In this document: piece by piece, positions 27,010 through 36,144 of the stretch
Layout of the letters: each line of letters opens with the position of its first letter
How positions within the stretch are numbered: the first letter of the stretch is position 1
NCBI RefSeq assembly: GCF_009827535.1
Contig: NZ_WTYN01000001.1
Location: forward strand, 744,001-808,000
DNA: 64,000 nucleotides
DNA from: Qipengyuania oceanensis
Lineage (GTDB): Bacteria; Pseudomonadota; Alphaproteobacteria; Sphingomonadales; Sphingomonadaceae
Reading direction: 5' to 3'
Program-made: the position numbers and the translations under genes
The notes under the pieces: model-generated
What the model was told of the DNA's origin: nothing
Databases searched by the model: none
Seen by the model: only the letters and a program-made list of their open reading frames with translations

Positions 27010-28338
27010 ATGGCCGCGCTGCGCGATCCGATTCGACTGATTCCCTTGCTGTTTGCAGGCCTGATCGTGCTCGGCACACTGGTCCTTTCGCTTCCGGTCT
27101 CGACCAGCGACGCGAACGGTGCACCCTTCATGACCGCATTCTTCACCGCGACCTCGGCCGTCGCCGTGACGGGGCTGATCGTCGCTGACACGCCGGTCTA
27201 CTGGTCGACCTTCGGCCAGGTGGTGATCCTCGCACTGTTCCAGATCGGCGGCTTCGGAATCATGACGGCAGCGACGCTGTTCGGCCTGATGGTCGGTCGC
27301 GGATTCGGCCTGCGCGACCGGATGGCGACTCAGGTCGAGCGCAATCGGCTGGAGACCGGAGACGCGGCCTCCGCGCTGCGACTGATCTTCGCGATCACGC
27401 TCACGGTCGAGGGTGTTGTGGCCGTGGCCCTCGCGATGCGCTTTGCCACCAGCTACGATATCTCTGCGCTGTCAGCCCTGTGGCACGGCATCTTCCATTC
27501 GGTCAGCGCCTTCAACAACGCCGGCTTTTCGAGCTTCTCGGACAGCGTGATGGGTTTTCAGGACGATCCGCTGGTACTGGGGCCGATCATGTTCGCAGTC
27601 GTCCTCACAGCGCTGGGCTTTCCGGTCATGCAGGACGTGCGGCTGCGCGGTCTGCGCTGGCGGCTCTACTCGCTCCATTCGAAGATCACCGTGGTCGGCA
27701 CGGCCGCCTTGCTGGCACTGGGTTTCTTCGCGATCCTGGCGATGGAATGGAGCAACCCCGATACGCTCGGGCCGATGGCAGCAGGCTCCAAGATGCTCAA
27801 CGCCGCCTTTCATTCGGTCATGCCGCGCACTGCCGGGTTCAACAGCCTCGACGTCGGAGCATTCCACGACGAGACGATCATGATGAATTTCTTTTTGATG
27901 TTCGTCGGCGGCGGCAGCGCGGGAACGGCAGGCGGCATCAAGGTCACGACATTCGTCGTCCTGTTCGTGCTAGTCGCATCGGAGGTTTCCGGTAGCCGCG
28001 ATGCCAATCTGTTCAATCGCCGCTTCGGCGGATCGATCGCGCGTCAGGCCCTGACGGTCACTGTCCTGGCCGCCTCGATCATCTTTCTCGCGACGACCTA
28101 TATCGCGTCGATCAGCCCCCTGCCACTCGACCACATCCTGTTCGAATGCATCTCCGCCTTTTCGACCGTCGGCATGTCGACCGGCATCACCGCAGACCTG
28201 CCCGCATCCGCGCTTATCGTCCTGTGCGTGCTGATGTTCGTCGGCAGGGTGGGAACCATCACGGTAGCTACCGCGCTGGCTCTGGGCGAGCGCAAGCGCC
28301 TTTACCGCTATCCCGAGGAGGATCCGATTGTCGGCTGA
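27010..28338 (+). CDS. trkH: TrkH/KtrB-family potassium uptake protein
   Basis: 442 residues. The membrane pore subunit of a K+ uptake system, with four repeats of helix-pore-helix. Selectivity-filter-like segments are AVTGLIVADTPVYW, SAFNNAGFSSFSD, PRTAGFNSLDV and STVGMSTGITADLP. The missing extra N-terminal helices and length of about 440 favour the KtrB type. It overlaps the regulatory subunit gene by 11 bases, so both are made together. Confidence 0.92.
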   Translation: MAALRDPIRLIPLLFAGLIVLGTLVLSLPVSTSDANGAPFMTAFFTATSAVAVTGLIVADTPVYWSTFGQVVILALFQIGGFGIMTAATLFGLMVGRGFGLRDRMATQVERNRLETGDAASALRLIFAITLTVEGVVAVALAMRFATSYDISALSALWHGIFHSVSAFNNAGFSSFSDSVMGFQDDPLVLGPIMFAVVLTALGFPVMQDVRLRGLRWRLYSLHSKITVVGTAALLALGFFAILAMEWSNPDTLGPMAAGSKMLNAAFHSVMPRTAGFNSLDVGAFHDETIMMNFFLMFVGGGSAGTAGGIKVTTFVVLFVLVASEVSGSRDANLFNRRFGGSIARQALTVTVLAASIIFLATTYIASISPLPLDHILFECISAFSTVGMSTGITADLPASALIVLCVLMFVGRVGTITVATALALGERKRLYRYPEEDPIVG

Positions 28339-28987
28339 GAAACGCAAACCCGTTCTGGTAATCGGCCTGGGCCGCTTCGGTGGCGCCGTCGCCCTGACGC
28401 TGGAGCGGATGGGGCACGAGGTGCTGGCAGCCGATCTCGACCCGCGGCTGGTGGAGGAATTCGCCGGCGAAGTCACCAAGGCGGTGGAGGCCGATTGCAC
28501 CGATGTCGCCGTCCTGCGCCAGCTGGGCGTCGCCGATTTTGAGGCGGCGGTCGTCGCCATCGGCACGGATATCGAGGCGAGCGTGCTGGCCGTCCTCGCA
28601 CTGGCGGACGTGGGACTGACGAACATCTGGGCGAAAGCGGTCAACGAGAACCACGCGCGCATCCTCGAGCGGATCGGGGCCGCCCACGTCGTATTCCCCG
28701 AACAGCGCATGGGCGAACGGGTCGCTCGCTTGCTCAACGAGCGACTTCTCGATTTCATCGCGTTCGGCGACGAATTCGCGATCGCGCGGCTGCGCGCTCC
28801 CGAGCCGATCGTGGGTCTGCCCCTGATGACCAGCGAATGTCGCAGGAAATACAAGGTCACGGTGGTCGGCGTAAAACGCAAGGGCGAGGATTTCATCCAC
28901 GCCGTGCCGGATACGCTGGTCTTCCCAGACGACGAACTGGTGGTCAGCGGACGCATCCCGGACATCGAGGAATTCTCGGCGATTTGA
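28328..28987 (+). CDS. trkA: TrkA/KtrA-family potassium channel regulatory protein
   Basis: 219 residues. The cytoplasmic gating ring of the K+ uptake system: an N-terminal RCK domain with the nucleotide-binding GLGRFGG motif (residues about 14-20) and a C-terminal TrkA_C domain (RLRAPEPIVGLPL to the end). One RCK domain only, as in KtrA. The TTG start at 28328 lies inside trkH; GAGGAGG 6 bases upstream supports it. It is convergent with the S24 repressor gene (13-base gap). Confidence 0.93.
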   Translation: MSAEKRKPVLVIGLGRFGGAVALTLERMGHEVLAADLDPRLVEEFAGEVTKAVEADCTDVAVLRQLGVADFEAAVVAIGTDIEASVLAVLALADVGLTNIWAKAVNENHARILERIGAAHVVFPEQRMGERVARLLNERLLDFIAFGDEFAIARLRAPEPIVGLPLMTSECRRKYKVTVVGVKRKGEDFIHAVPDTLVFPDDELVVSGRIPDIEEFSAI

Positions 28988-29000
28988 TCGCCGCGGCGCG

Positions 29001-29660
29001 CTAGACCCGCCCGCCCTTCCACACGACCCTGCCGATGATCGCGATCTCGTCGAACGCGACCTCGACCGGAGGGTACGCCAGGTTCTGGCTCAGCAAAGTA
29101 AGCCTGCCCGGCCCCGACGATGCAAGCCGCTTGACCATCAGCGTGTCGCCCATGCGAACGACGTGTACCCCGTCGCGAAACGGGCGCGGCGTGCGATCCA
29201 CCAGGATTTCGTCCCCGTCGCGCAGCAGCGGTTCCATCGAATCGCCCTCCACCGTGATCGCCGACAACTGCGCGCCCTCCAGCCCCTGTTCGCGCAGCCA
29301 GCGGCGCGAGAAGCGGAACGCGTCGAACGCCTCCTCGCGCTCGGCAAGCGCACCCGGGCCTGCCGACGCGCCGAGCGGCAGGCGCCCCACGTCGACCCAT
29401 TCGGGCGCTGCATCTGCCGGAACATAGGAATTTCCCTCAGGCGCACCCAGTTCACGCTCGTCCACGCCGAAGAACTGCGCCAGCATCCGCCGGTCGCGTT
29501 CCTCCAGCCTGCGCGGCGAGCCCTTGCGAATGAATTGCTGGAGATAGGCCGCATTGCGCCCGAGCATGGCAGATAGCGAGGCCAGGCTCGCGCCATTTTC
29601 CTGCGACAATTCAAGCAATCGCTGTCGTTCGGGCTCGTTCTGCCAAACCTGTGCCGTCAT
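29001..29660 (-). CDS. S24-family self-cleaving repressor (CI/LexA-like)
   Basis: 219 residues. An N-terminal helix-turn-helix (about 12-66, SLASLSAMLGRNAAYLQQFI) is joined to a LexA/CI-type serine peptidase domain. The catalytic pair is Ser 141 (EGDSMEP) and Lys 177 (LMVKRL). An Ala-Gly bond at residues 100-101 (GASAGPG) lies 40 residues before the Ser, close to the spacing in CI and LexA, so autocleavage on RecA activation is plausible. Two matched inverted repeats overlie its promoter, implying autorepression. No phage genes surround it. It is probably not the cell's LexA, given the divergent small HTH partner. Confidence 0.9.
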   Translation of the reverse strand: MTAQVWQNEPERQRLLELSQENGASLASLSAMLGRNAAYLQQFIRKGSPRRLEERDRRMLAQFFGVDERELGAPEGNSYVPADAAPEWVDVGRLPLGASAGPGALAEREEAFDAFRFSRRWLREQGLEGAQLSAITVEGDSMEPLLRDGDEILVDRTPRPFRDGVHVVRMGDTLMVKRLASSGPGRLTLLSQNLAYPPVEVAFDEIAIIGRVVWKGGRV

Positions 29661-29740
29661 GCGCCTTCTCCTTCGCCCGGCATGGCCGACGGCGAGTTTA
29701 TCTCAACCCTCCGGATAAATACCGGGTTTCCCGAGAATAT

Positions 29741-29755
29741 TCCTATACCATAGGA
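29741..29755. promoter_or_regulatory. Operator-like inverted repeat O1
   Basis: TCCTA, five bases, TAGGA: a perfect repeat with arms identical to O2. On the minus strand it covers the TATAGG -10 box of the repressor promoter. Confidence 0.65.
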
Positions 29756-29769
29756 TTTTTCCTAGACAA
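29742..29769 (-). promoter_or_regulatory. Candidate promoter of the S24 repressor
   Basis: On the minus strand TTGTCT (29769-29764), 16-base spacer, TATAGG (29747-29742). The -10 box is the same as that proposed for rpmF. The ATG is 81 bases downstream. Both boxes sit inside the inverted repeats O1 and O2, so bound repressor would exclude RNA polymerase. Confidence 0.55.
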
Positions 29770-29775
29770 GTAGGA
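29760..29775. promoter_or_regulatory. Operator-like inverted repeat O2
   Basis: TCCTA, six bases, TAGGA, with centre about 19.5 base pairs from that of O1, close to two helical turns. It covers the TTGTCT -35 box of the repressor promoter. The flanking T-tracts are also shared with O1. Confidence 0.65.
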
Positions 29776-29844
29776 TTTGGACTGGAACGAATCAGGAACA
29801 CAACGTCGCACAGACATTCGATTCGTCCAACTGGGGAGCGCCAA

Positions 29845-30054
29845 ATGCTGATCCGATCCGTCGAGAAATTCCTTCGTACCTATGACATGCCCGCGACCAA
29901 ATTCGGGCGTCTGGCCGCGCACGATCCGCGGTTCGTCCTCGATCTAAGGATGGGGCGCATTCCGCGCCAGCAGACCGAGGCCCGGATCGTCGCTTTCATG
30001 GCCGGCTTCGAAGCCGCCGGTCAGCACAAGCGGGTGAGCGCAAATGTCGGTTGA
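29845..30054 (+). CDS. Small HTH-like protein divergent from the S24 repressor
   Basis: 69 residues. The core MPATKFGRLAAHDPRFVLDL followed by RMGRIPRQQTEARI looks like a shortened lambda-repressor-type helix-turn-helix, so it may be a Cro-like DNA-binding protein; this is my reading of the pattern and not a family match. ATG 29845 has GGGGAG about 7 bases upstream. It overlaps the next gene by 11 bases. Position and size suit an antagonist of the S24 repressor. Confidence 0.7.
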   Translation: MLIRSVEKFLRTYDMPATKFGRLAAHDPRFVLDLRMGRIPRQQTEARIVAFMAGFEAAGQHKRVSANVG

Positions 30055-30397
30055 GGCACACATCGGGCGCGCACCGCGCATTCGCAGAACCGCTGCCGAC
30101 CGGCTGCGCGAAGCAGTGCTGGCGCTTGCCCAGCATCGGGGACAGTTGATCGAACACCACGAAAAGCCGTGGGCCAGCATCACCTTTGCTGGTGCGCGGC
30201 ATACGCTCTCGCTGCTGTTCATGGGCGACGACGCAGTGGCAGCGGGCGAGGAACTGCTCGCCGCCCTGCCCGATCACGAGTTCGCGATCCCGGGCCAGCT
30301 GGTCGCGGATGCGAACGTCATCTCTGTCGAGCACCGGCTGCTGCCGACCCCGCGCATGGCGATTACCTGCGAGCTGTTGCTGTTAGAGGATGCCTAG
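30044..30397 (+). CDS. Hypothetical protein coupled to the small HTH gene
   Basis: 117 residues, no signal peptide or membrane helix. It starts at ATG 30044 inside the preceding gene, so translation is coupled. Visible stretches include WASITFAGARHTLSLLFMGD and LPDHEFAIPGQLVADANVIS, with an alternating strand pattern in the second half that suggests an alpha/beta fold. I recognise no family. Being coupled to the regulator, it is probably part of whatever response the S24 switch controls. Confidence 0.75.
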   Translation: MSVEAHIGRAPRIRRTAADRLREAVLALAQHRGQLIEHHEKPWASITFAGARHTLSLLFMGDDAVAAGEELLAALPDHEFAIPGQLVADANVISVEHRLLPTPRMAITCELLLLEDA

Positions 30398-30400
30398 CCG

Positions 30401-31351
30401 TCAGTAGCCGAGCGCAAGGTCCATCTGCGGGCTGAGCGGTTCGCCGGTGCGATACCGCTCGAGGTTTTCGAGGAAACGGTCGGCGCTGCGCTGGAACATC
30501 TTGGTCTGCGCCCGTCCCGACAGATGCATGGTGACCTGCGCGTTGTGCAGGTCCCACAGCGGGTGATCTGCGGGCAAGGGTTCCGGGTCGGTAACGTCGA
30601 GCAGCGCCGCTTCGATCCGGTCTTCCTTCAGCGCATCGACGAGAGCGCCCTGGTCGATCACGTCGCCGCGCGCGATGTTCACGATCACGGCATTGGGCCG
30701 CATGGCGGCGAGTTCAGCCGCGCCGATCATCCCGACCGTTTCCGGCGTCGAGGGGACTGCGAGCACGATCCAGTCGAAATCGCCGAGGCGACCACGCCAT
30801 TCGGTCGGCTTCAGCGAATCGCCTTCGCCCGAGCGGCGCACCGGCATCACGCTCATGTCGAAGGCTTCGAGCCGGGTTTTGACGAGCGAACCGATCGCTC
30901 CGAGGCCGAGCAACAGCACCCGCTCGCCCGCCAGTTCGCGCTTGCCCGGGCTATCGGTCAACCATTCCTTGCGGTCCATCGCGCGCACGACCTCGCGATA
31001 GCCCTTGGCATGGGCAAGCATCAGCATGACGGTATATTCGGCGATGGTGAGCGCGTTGATGCCGACCCCGTTGGTCACCGTGACGCCGCGTTCGGCGAGC
31101 AGGTCGAGCGGCATGAAATCGAGTCCTGCGTAGATGGAGTTCATCCACTTGAGGTTCGTCGCGGCCTTCGCCGTGTCGATCATCGCCTGCTTGTCGTTCA
31201 TGTCGAACCAGCCGATCTCGGCTTCCGACGCGACTTGCTGCGCTTCCTCGGCCGTCATGAACCAGCGCGGTTCCACCCATTCGGGCAGGCGCGGCTCTAT
31301 CAGCGGCCGGATCATGCCCGACAGCGCCGCAACCGTTTTCGTATCGCTCAT
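30401..31351 (-). CDS. D-2-hydroxyacid dehydrogenase family protein
   Basis: 316 residues. NAD(P)-dependent reduction of 2-keto acids to D-2-hydroxy acids; the exact substrate is unknown. The Rossmann motif is LLGLGAIGSLVKTRL (GxGxxG), and the catalytic residues are Arg in NIARGDV, Glu in DVTDPEPLP and His in TMHLSGRAQ. It starts at ATG 31351, overlapping the cysS stop by 4 bases, and is the last gene of the minus-strand run that begins near 36843. Confidence 0.9.
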   Translation of the reverse strand: MSDTKTVAALSGMIRPLIEPRLPEWVEPRWFMTAEEAQQVASEAEIGWFDMNDKQAMIDTAKAATNLKWMNSIYAGLDFMPLDLLAERGVTVTNGVGINALTIAEYTVMLMLAHAKGYREVVRAMDRKEWLTDSPGKRELAGERVLLLGLGAIGSLVKTRLEAFDMSVMPVRRSGEGDSLKPTEWRGRLGDFDWIVLAVPSTPETVGMIGAAELAAMRPNAVIVNIARGDVIDQGALVDALKEDRIEAALLDVTDPEPLPADHPLWDLHNAQVTMHLSGRAQTKMFQRSADRFLENLERYRTGEPLSPQMDLALGY

Positions 31352-32862
31352 AATTTCCACTCCCAGCCCAGCGGATCGCCGTCCATGACTTCAACGCCCT
31401 TTGCACCGAGTTCGGCGCGGATGGCATCGGATGTCGCGAAGTCCTTCGCCATGCGCGCCTCCTTGCGGCGGATCAGCGCGGCCTCGATCTCCGCCTCGGT
31501 GATTTCCACGCCCGCGGGGCGAATACGCAATTCCTCACGCGGAACGATCGCAATGCCGAGCGGCCACAACATGGCGAGCGCAAGGTCTGCCTTCTGATCG
31601 ATCGGCACTTTCTTTGTGGCGATGACTTCTTCGAGCGCGGTCAGGGCGACCGAGGTGTTGAGATCGTCGCACAGCGCGGCTTCGAATTTTTCGAGCAGCG
31701 GCACCAGTTTCGCATCGTCGATCGTGCCTCGCAGCGCATCTATCCGCGTCGGCGGAGGAGGAACGACCGGATTGCCATGGGCTGCGAAGTGCGCGTCCTG
31801 GACCTGGCGCAGCCCCATCACCATCCGTTTGAGGCGGGTCAGCGCGGCAGTCAGGCCTTCCCAGGTAAACTCCAGTTCGCTGCGGTAATGCGCCTGCAGG
31901 CACATCAGCCGGTAGGCGAGCGGGTGGTAGCCGCGATCGACCAGCGTCTGCAGCGTGAGGAACTCGCCGGTCGATTTCGACATCTTCCCGAGGCTGCCCG
32001 ATTCCCTGCGATCGACGAGGAAATTGTTGTGCATCCAGATCCGCGCGCCGGTGTCGGGCGAGCAGCCGTGCGCCTGGTTCTGGGCGATCTCGTTCGGGTG
32101 GTGAATTTCCCGGTGGTCGATCCCGCCGGTGTGAATGTCGAACGGGTGGCCGAGCAGTTCGGCGCTCATCACCGAACATTCGATATGCCAGCCGGGTGCA
32201 CCCCTGCCCCACGGCGAATCCCATTCCATCTGCCGGTTCTCGCCCGCAGGCGTCGTGCGCCAGATCGCGAAGTCGGCGGCATTGCGCTTGCCATCCACCG
32301 TATCGATCCGGCCCTCGCCCCCGTCTTCCATGGCATCGGTGACCGCGCGCGCCAGCCGCCCGTATTCGGGCACGGTGGTGACATCGAAGTAGAGCCCAGT
32401 GTCGAGGCGGTAGCAGTGCTTCTCCTCGATCTCCTTGCCCCATGCGATCATCGCCTCGACGTAATCGGTCGCCTTCGGATGTTGCGGCTTGCGGATGTTG
32501 AGCCGCGCGAGATCGGCCTCGAACACGTCCTGGTAATGACGCGCGATGTCCCACGCGCTCTTGCCCTGGCTCGCGGCGGCCTTTTCCATCTTGTCGTCGC
32601 CCGCATCGGCATCGCTCGTCAGATGGCCGACATCGGTGATGTTGATGACGTGGGTGAGGTCGTAGCCTTTCCAGCTCAGCGTCCGGCCGAGCGTGTCGGC
32701 AAAGACATAGGCGCGCATATTGCCGATGTGCTGGTAGTTGTAGACCGTCGGCCCGCAGGTATAGACGCGCGCCTCGCCCGGATGGAGCGGCTCGAAAGTC
32801 TCGAGCGCGCGGGTCAGCGAATTGAACAGCTTCAAGTCGGTACTGGGCGGGGCATCAGTCAT
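31348..32862 (-). CDS. cysS: Cysteinyl-tRNA synthetase
   Basis: 504 residues. Class I synthetase that charges tRNA-Cys. Visible: VYTCGPTVYNYQHIGN (zinc Cys and the HIGH-type motif, here HIGN), FDIHTGGIDHREIHHPNEIAQ, and KMSKSTGEF. The length is slightly above the usual 460 because of an insertion around residues 85-100 and a loop at 225-245. Overlaps the next gene by 4 bases. Confidence 0.96.
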   Translation of the reverse strand: MTDAPPSTDLKLFNSLTRALETFEPLHPGEARVYTCGPTVYNYQHIGNMRAYVFADTLGRTLSWKGYDLTHVINITDVGHLTSDADAGDDKMEKAAASQGKSAWDIARHYQDVFEADLARLNIRKPQHPKATDYVEAMIAWGKEIEEKHCYRLDTGLYFDVTTVPEYGRLARAVTDAMEDGGEGRIDTVDGKRNAADFAIWRTTPAGENRQMEWDSPWGRGAPGWHIECSVMSAELLGHPFDIHTGGIDHREIHHPNEIAQNQAHGCSPDTGARIWMHNNFLVDRRESGSLGKMSKSTGEFLTLQTLVDRGYHPLAYRLMCLQAHYRSELEFTWEGLTAALTRLKRMVMGLRQVQDAHFAAHGNPVVPPPPTRIDALRGTIDDAKLVPLLEKFEAALCDDLNTSVALTALEEVIATKKVPIDQKADLALAMLWPLGIAIVPREELRIRPAGVEITEAEIEAALIRRKEARMAKDFATSDAIRAELGAKGVEVMDGDPLGWEWKL

Positions 32863-32893
32863 CGGGCGGCTTTGCGAGCCACGCGGCAGAGCG

Positions 32894-33556
32894 TCAATCC
32901 CAACCGAGAAACTTTACCTGCTCGTCCAGCGGGACGCGCTCGCGTTCGAAATTGTTGATCGGTGCGTCCGGGTCCCGGTAGCCGATCGCCATGCCGCAGA
33001 AGACCATGTAGCGATCGTGGTCGAGGCCGAGGAAATCGCGGATCGTCTTGGGATAGAGGCCCATGAATTCCTGGAAGCAGCTGTCCAGCCCTTCCTCGCG
33101 CAGCAGCAACGCCACGGTCTGGAGCCACATGCCCGTGTCGGACCATTGCGCCTCTTTCATCAGGCGGGGGAAATAGCACAGCAGCAGGACCGGCGCTCCG
33201 AAGCTGGTAGTGTTGCGCGCCATCGCCTTCATGCGCGCTTCGGTGTCGCCCCGCTCGATCCCGAGCGCGCCGAACATTCCGGCGGAAACCCGGTTCAACC
33301 TTTGCTTGTAGGCATCTTCCTGGCCCGGAGCGGTCCAGTCGTATTCGGCTGCCTGGGGGCCGTCGGCAGCCATCCTGGCCTGCAAATCGGCCAGCGGCTG
33401 GCCGGTCAGGATGCTCGCTTCCCAGGGCTGGTAATTGCACCCGGAGGCCGCCCAGCGCGCGGTGTCCATCACCCTGCGGATGGTTTCGAGATCGACCGCC
33501 CGATCCGAGAAGTCCCGGACGGATCGGCGACTCTTGACTGCTTCGGTGACGTTCAA
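32894..33556 (-). CDS. Nitroreductase-family flavoprotein
   Basis: 220 residues, FMN-dependent NAD(P)H oxidoreductase fold. The opening [17 protein letters not shown] and [14 protein letters not shown] are the typical FMN-binding blocks, and [17 protein letters not shown] near the end is typical too. The TTG start at 33556 overlaps the cobT stop (TTGA) and has GGGGAGAAAG just upstream, so it is translated together with cobT. Substrate unknown. Confidence 0.9.
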   Translation of the reverse strand: MNVTEAVKSRRSVRDFSDRAVDLETIRRVMDTARWAASGCNYQPWEASILTGQPLADLQARMAADGPQAAEYDWTAPGQEDAYKQRLNRVSAGMFGALGIERGDTEARMKAMARNTTSFGAPVLLLCYFPRLMKEAQWSDTGMWLQTVALLLREEGLDSCFQEFMGLYPKTIRDFLGLDHDRYMVFCGMAIGYRDPDAPINNFERERVPLDEQVKFLGWD

Positions 33557-35388
33557 CGCTTTCTCCCCTTGTCGATGTCGAACAGGTCGGCGAGCTGTTC
33601 GATAATCGTTCCGCCGAGTTGTTCGACGTCCATGATCGTGACCGATCGCTTGTAATAGCGGGTGACATCGTGGCCGATACCGATGGCCGCGAGCTGGACC
33701 GGAGACTGCCGCTCGATCCAGTCGATCACCTTGCGCAGATGGCTCTCCAGATAGCCCGCGGAATTCACGCTGAGGGTCGAATCGTCGACCGGCGCGCCAT
33801 CCGAAATCACCATCAGGATCCGGCGCTCTTCGGTCCGGCGGACCAGCCGGTCGTGCGCCCAGAGCAGCGCCTCGCCGTCGATGTTTTCCTTGAGGATGCC
33901 TTCGCGCATCATCAGGCCAAGGTTGCGGCGCGCGCGGCGCCACGGTTCGTCGGCCTGCTTGTAGATTATGTGCCGCAGGTCGTTGAGCCGGCCGGGCTGC
34001 GGCAGCTTGCCATCGGCGAGCCATTTCTCGCGGCTCTGGCCGCCCTTCCACGCGCGGGTGGTGAAGCCGAGGATCTCGACCTTCACGCCGCAGCGTTCGA
34101 GCGTGCGGGCGAGGATGTCGGCACTGATCGCGGCGATCGAGATCGGCCGCCCGCGCATCGAGCCCGAATTGTCGATCAGCAGCGTGACGACGGTATCCTT
34201 GAACTCCTGCTCGCGCACGACCTTGTAATTGAGCGCGTGGGCCGGGCTGACGACCACCCGCGCCAGCCGCGAGGTGTCGAGGACGCCTTCTTCCTGGTCG
34301 AAATCCCAGCTGCGGTTCTGCTGCGCCATCAGCCGCCGTTGCAGCCGATTGGCGAGCCGAGTGACCACGCCCTGCAGGCCGGTCAGCTGGCTGTCGAGAT
34401 AGGTGCGCAGCCGGTTCAGTTCCTCGGTGTCGCACAGGTCCTGCGCCTCGACCACCTCGTCGAACTGCGTGGTGTAGGTCTTGTAGTCGAAGCCTTCGGG
34501 CAGTTCGGTCCACGGGCGGTTCGGGCGAACCGGCATCATGCCTTCCTCGCCCTCGTCGGAGGCTTCGCCCTCCTCCATCTCGCCGTCGGCTTCTACCTCG
34601 CTGTCGGTTTCGCCCTCGCCTTCGCCTTCGGCCAGCTCGCCGGCCATTTCGGCAGACTGCGGATCGCCTTCCGCGCCTTCATCCTCGCCGTCGGTGTCGT
34701 CCTCGTCCTGGCCGTCCTCGTCCTCGCCCTCGTCGTTCTCGGTAGAATCCTGCTGGTCCTGCGGCTGGGTCAGGTCGAGATGCCGCAGCATGTCGAGCGC
34801 AAGGTTCTGGAACGCGCGCTGGTCGTCGAGCGAGAGTGCGAGCGAAGCCATGTCGCCGCCGGCCTTTTCCTCGATCCACTCGCGGACCATGTCGACGCCG
34901 CGCCGTGCCGCCTGCGGTATCTCCTGCCCGGTCAGCTGTTCGCGCAGCATCAGAGACAGCGCGGTGGCGACCGGCACGTCCTCGGCCGTCTGCGCCCGTG
35001 CGATCGGGTCGGAGGCTGCGCGCATGTTGGCCGAATGGCCCAAGTTCGTGCGCATCCCAGGAAAATTGTTCGCGCCCAGGGCCTCGTAGCGCACCTGCTC
35101 GATCGCGTCGTAGCAGGCGCGAGCCAGCGGCTCGGCAGGCATCCCCGCCGCGTGGGTCGCCTCGTCGTGATGGCGCAGGCGGAGCGAGAAGCTGTCGGCG
35201 AAGCCGCGCGCTTCCTGCGCCTGTTCGCGCGGCACGTCGCGGCCGGGCAGCGGCACGCGGAAGTTCTTGCCGGCGGAACTGGGCGAATCGGCGCTCCAGG
35301 CGACTTCGACCTCGGGCTCGCGCGCGATCGCGCGGGCAGCGCCGGTCAGCGCCTGCTTGAAACGATCGAGGGGTGTCTCTTCTGCCAA
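33553..35388 (-). CDS. cobT: Cobaltochelatase CobT-type subunit
   Basis: 611 residues. CobT is part of the CobNST complex that inserts cobalt into the corrin ring in the aerobic B12 pathway. The N-terminal CobT domain is followed by a very acidic linker (about 215-290, rich in Glu, Asp and Gly) and a C-terminal von Willebrand A domain with the metal-ion site [13 protein letters not shown]. No cobS, cobN or other cobalamin gene is in the window, so the gene may serve elsewhere-encoded partners or another AAA+ chaperone-like role. It lies 16 bases downstream of the transaldolase gene. Confidence 0.9.
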   Translation of the reverse strand: MAEETPLDRFKQALTGAARAIAREPEVEVAWSADSPSSAGKNFRVPLPGRDVPREQAQEARGFADSFSLRLRHHDEATHAAGMPAEPLARACYDAIEQVRYEALGANNFPGMRTNLGHSANMRAASDPIARAQTAEDVPVATALSLMLREQLTGQEIPQAARRGVDMVREWIEEKAGGDMASLALSLDDQRAFQNLALDMLRHLDLTQPQDQQDSTENDEGEDEDGQDEDDTDGEDEGAEGDPQSAEMAGELAEGEGEGETDSEVEADGEMEEGEASDEGEEGMMPVRPNRPWTELPEGFDYKTYTTQFDEVVEAQDLCDTEELNRLRTYLDSQLTGLQGVVTRLANRLQRRLMAQQNRSWDFDQEEGVLDTSRLARVVVSPAHALNYKVVREQEFKDTVVTLLIDNSGSMRGRPISIAAISADILARTLERCGVKVEILGFTTRAWKGGQSREKWLADGKLPQPGRLNDLRHIIYKQADEPWRRARRNLGLMMREGILKENIDGEALLWAHDRLVRRTEERRILMVISDGAPVDDSTLSVNSAGYLESHLRKVIDWIERQSPVQLAAIGIGHDVTRYYKRSVTIMDVEQLGGTIIEQLADLFDIDKGRKR

Positions 35389-35404
35389 GTCGCGGGTCGT
35401 CCGT

Positions 35405-36061
35405 TCAGCGCAGGATCGACTGGCCGGTCGCTTCCCAGTCCTTGAGGAAGCCTTCGATACCCTTGTCGGTCAGCACGTGGTTGAACAGCGACTTGATGAC
35501 CTTGGGCGGCGCGGTCATCACGTCGGCCCCGATCTTCGCGCTTTCCAGCACATGGGTCACGTGCCGCACGCTCGCGACGAGGATCTGGGTCTCGTAATCG
35601 TAATTGTCGTAGATCAGGCGGATGTCCTCGATCAGTTCCATGCCGTCGAAGCCGTTGTCGTCGTGCCGGCCGACGAAGGGCGAGACGAAGGTCGCCCCGG
35701 CCTTGGCCGCGAGCAGCGCCTGGTTGGCGGAAAAGCACAGCGTCACGTTGACCATCGTGCCGTCGTCGGTCAGCGCCTTGCAGGTCTTTAGCCCGTCGAT
35801 CGTCAGGGGAACCTTGATGCAGACATTATCCGCCAGCCGCCTGAGGACATCAGCTTCCTTCATCATCGTCTCGTGATCGAGCGCGACCACTTCGGCGCTC
35901 ACCGGCCCATCGACGATGGCGCAGATCTCCTTGGTCACTTCCATGAAATCGCGACCGGACTTGGCAATCAGCGAAGGATTGGTCGTCACCCCGTCGAGCA
36001 GGCCGGTTTCGGCCAGCTCCCTGATGTCGGCGATTTCGGCGGTGTCGGCAAAGAATTTCAT
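35405..36061 (-). CDS. fsa: Transaldolase (small, FSA/TalC type)
   Basis: 218 residues, the short transaldolase/fructose-6-phosphate aldolase form. The start [20 protein letters not shown], then [13 protein letters not shown] and the catalytic Lys strand [13 protein letters not shown] are family-typical. It works in the non-oxidative pentose phosphate route or as an aldolase; sequence does not separate these. It is 16 bases upstream of cobT and 83 bases downstream of the DUF4197 gene. Confidence 0.93.
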   Translation of the reverse strand: MKFFADTAEIADIRELAETGLLDGVTTNPSLIAKSGRDFMEVTKEICAIVDGPVSAEVVALDHETMMKEADVLRRLADNVCIKVPLTIDGLKTCKALTDDGTMVNVTLCFSANQALLAAKAGATFVSPFVGRHDDNGFDGMELIEDIRLIYDNYDYETQILVASVRHVTHVLESAKIGADVMTAPPKVIKSLFNHVLTDKGIEGFLKDWEATGQSILR

Positions 36062-36144
36062 GGTCGGCTCAGGCTCCGGGGGTGCTGGCAATGCGATTCC
36101 CCCAGAGCCTTAGCCAACCAATTGCCGGTCGGCTAGAGCGCGGC

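Noticed and set aside
29001-30397. Prophage remnant
   Set aside because: Only the repressor pair is phage-like; there is no integrase, structural or lysis gene and no att-like repeat in the flanks I read.
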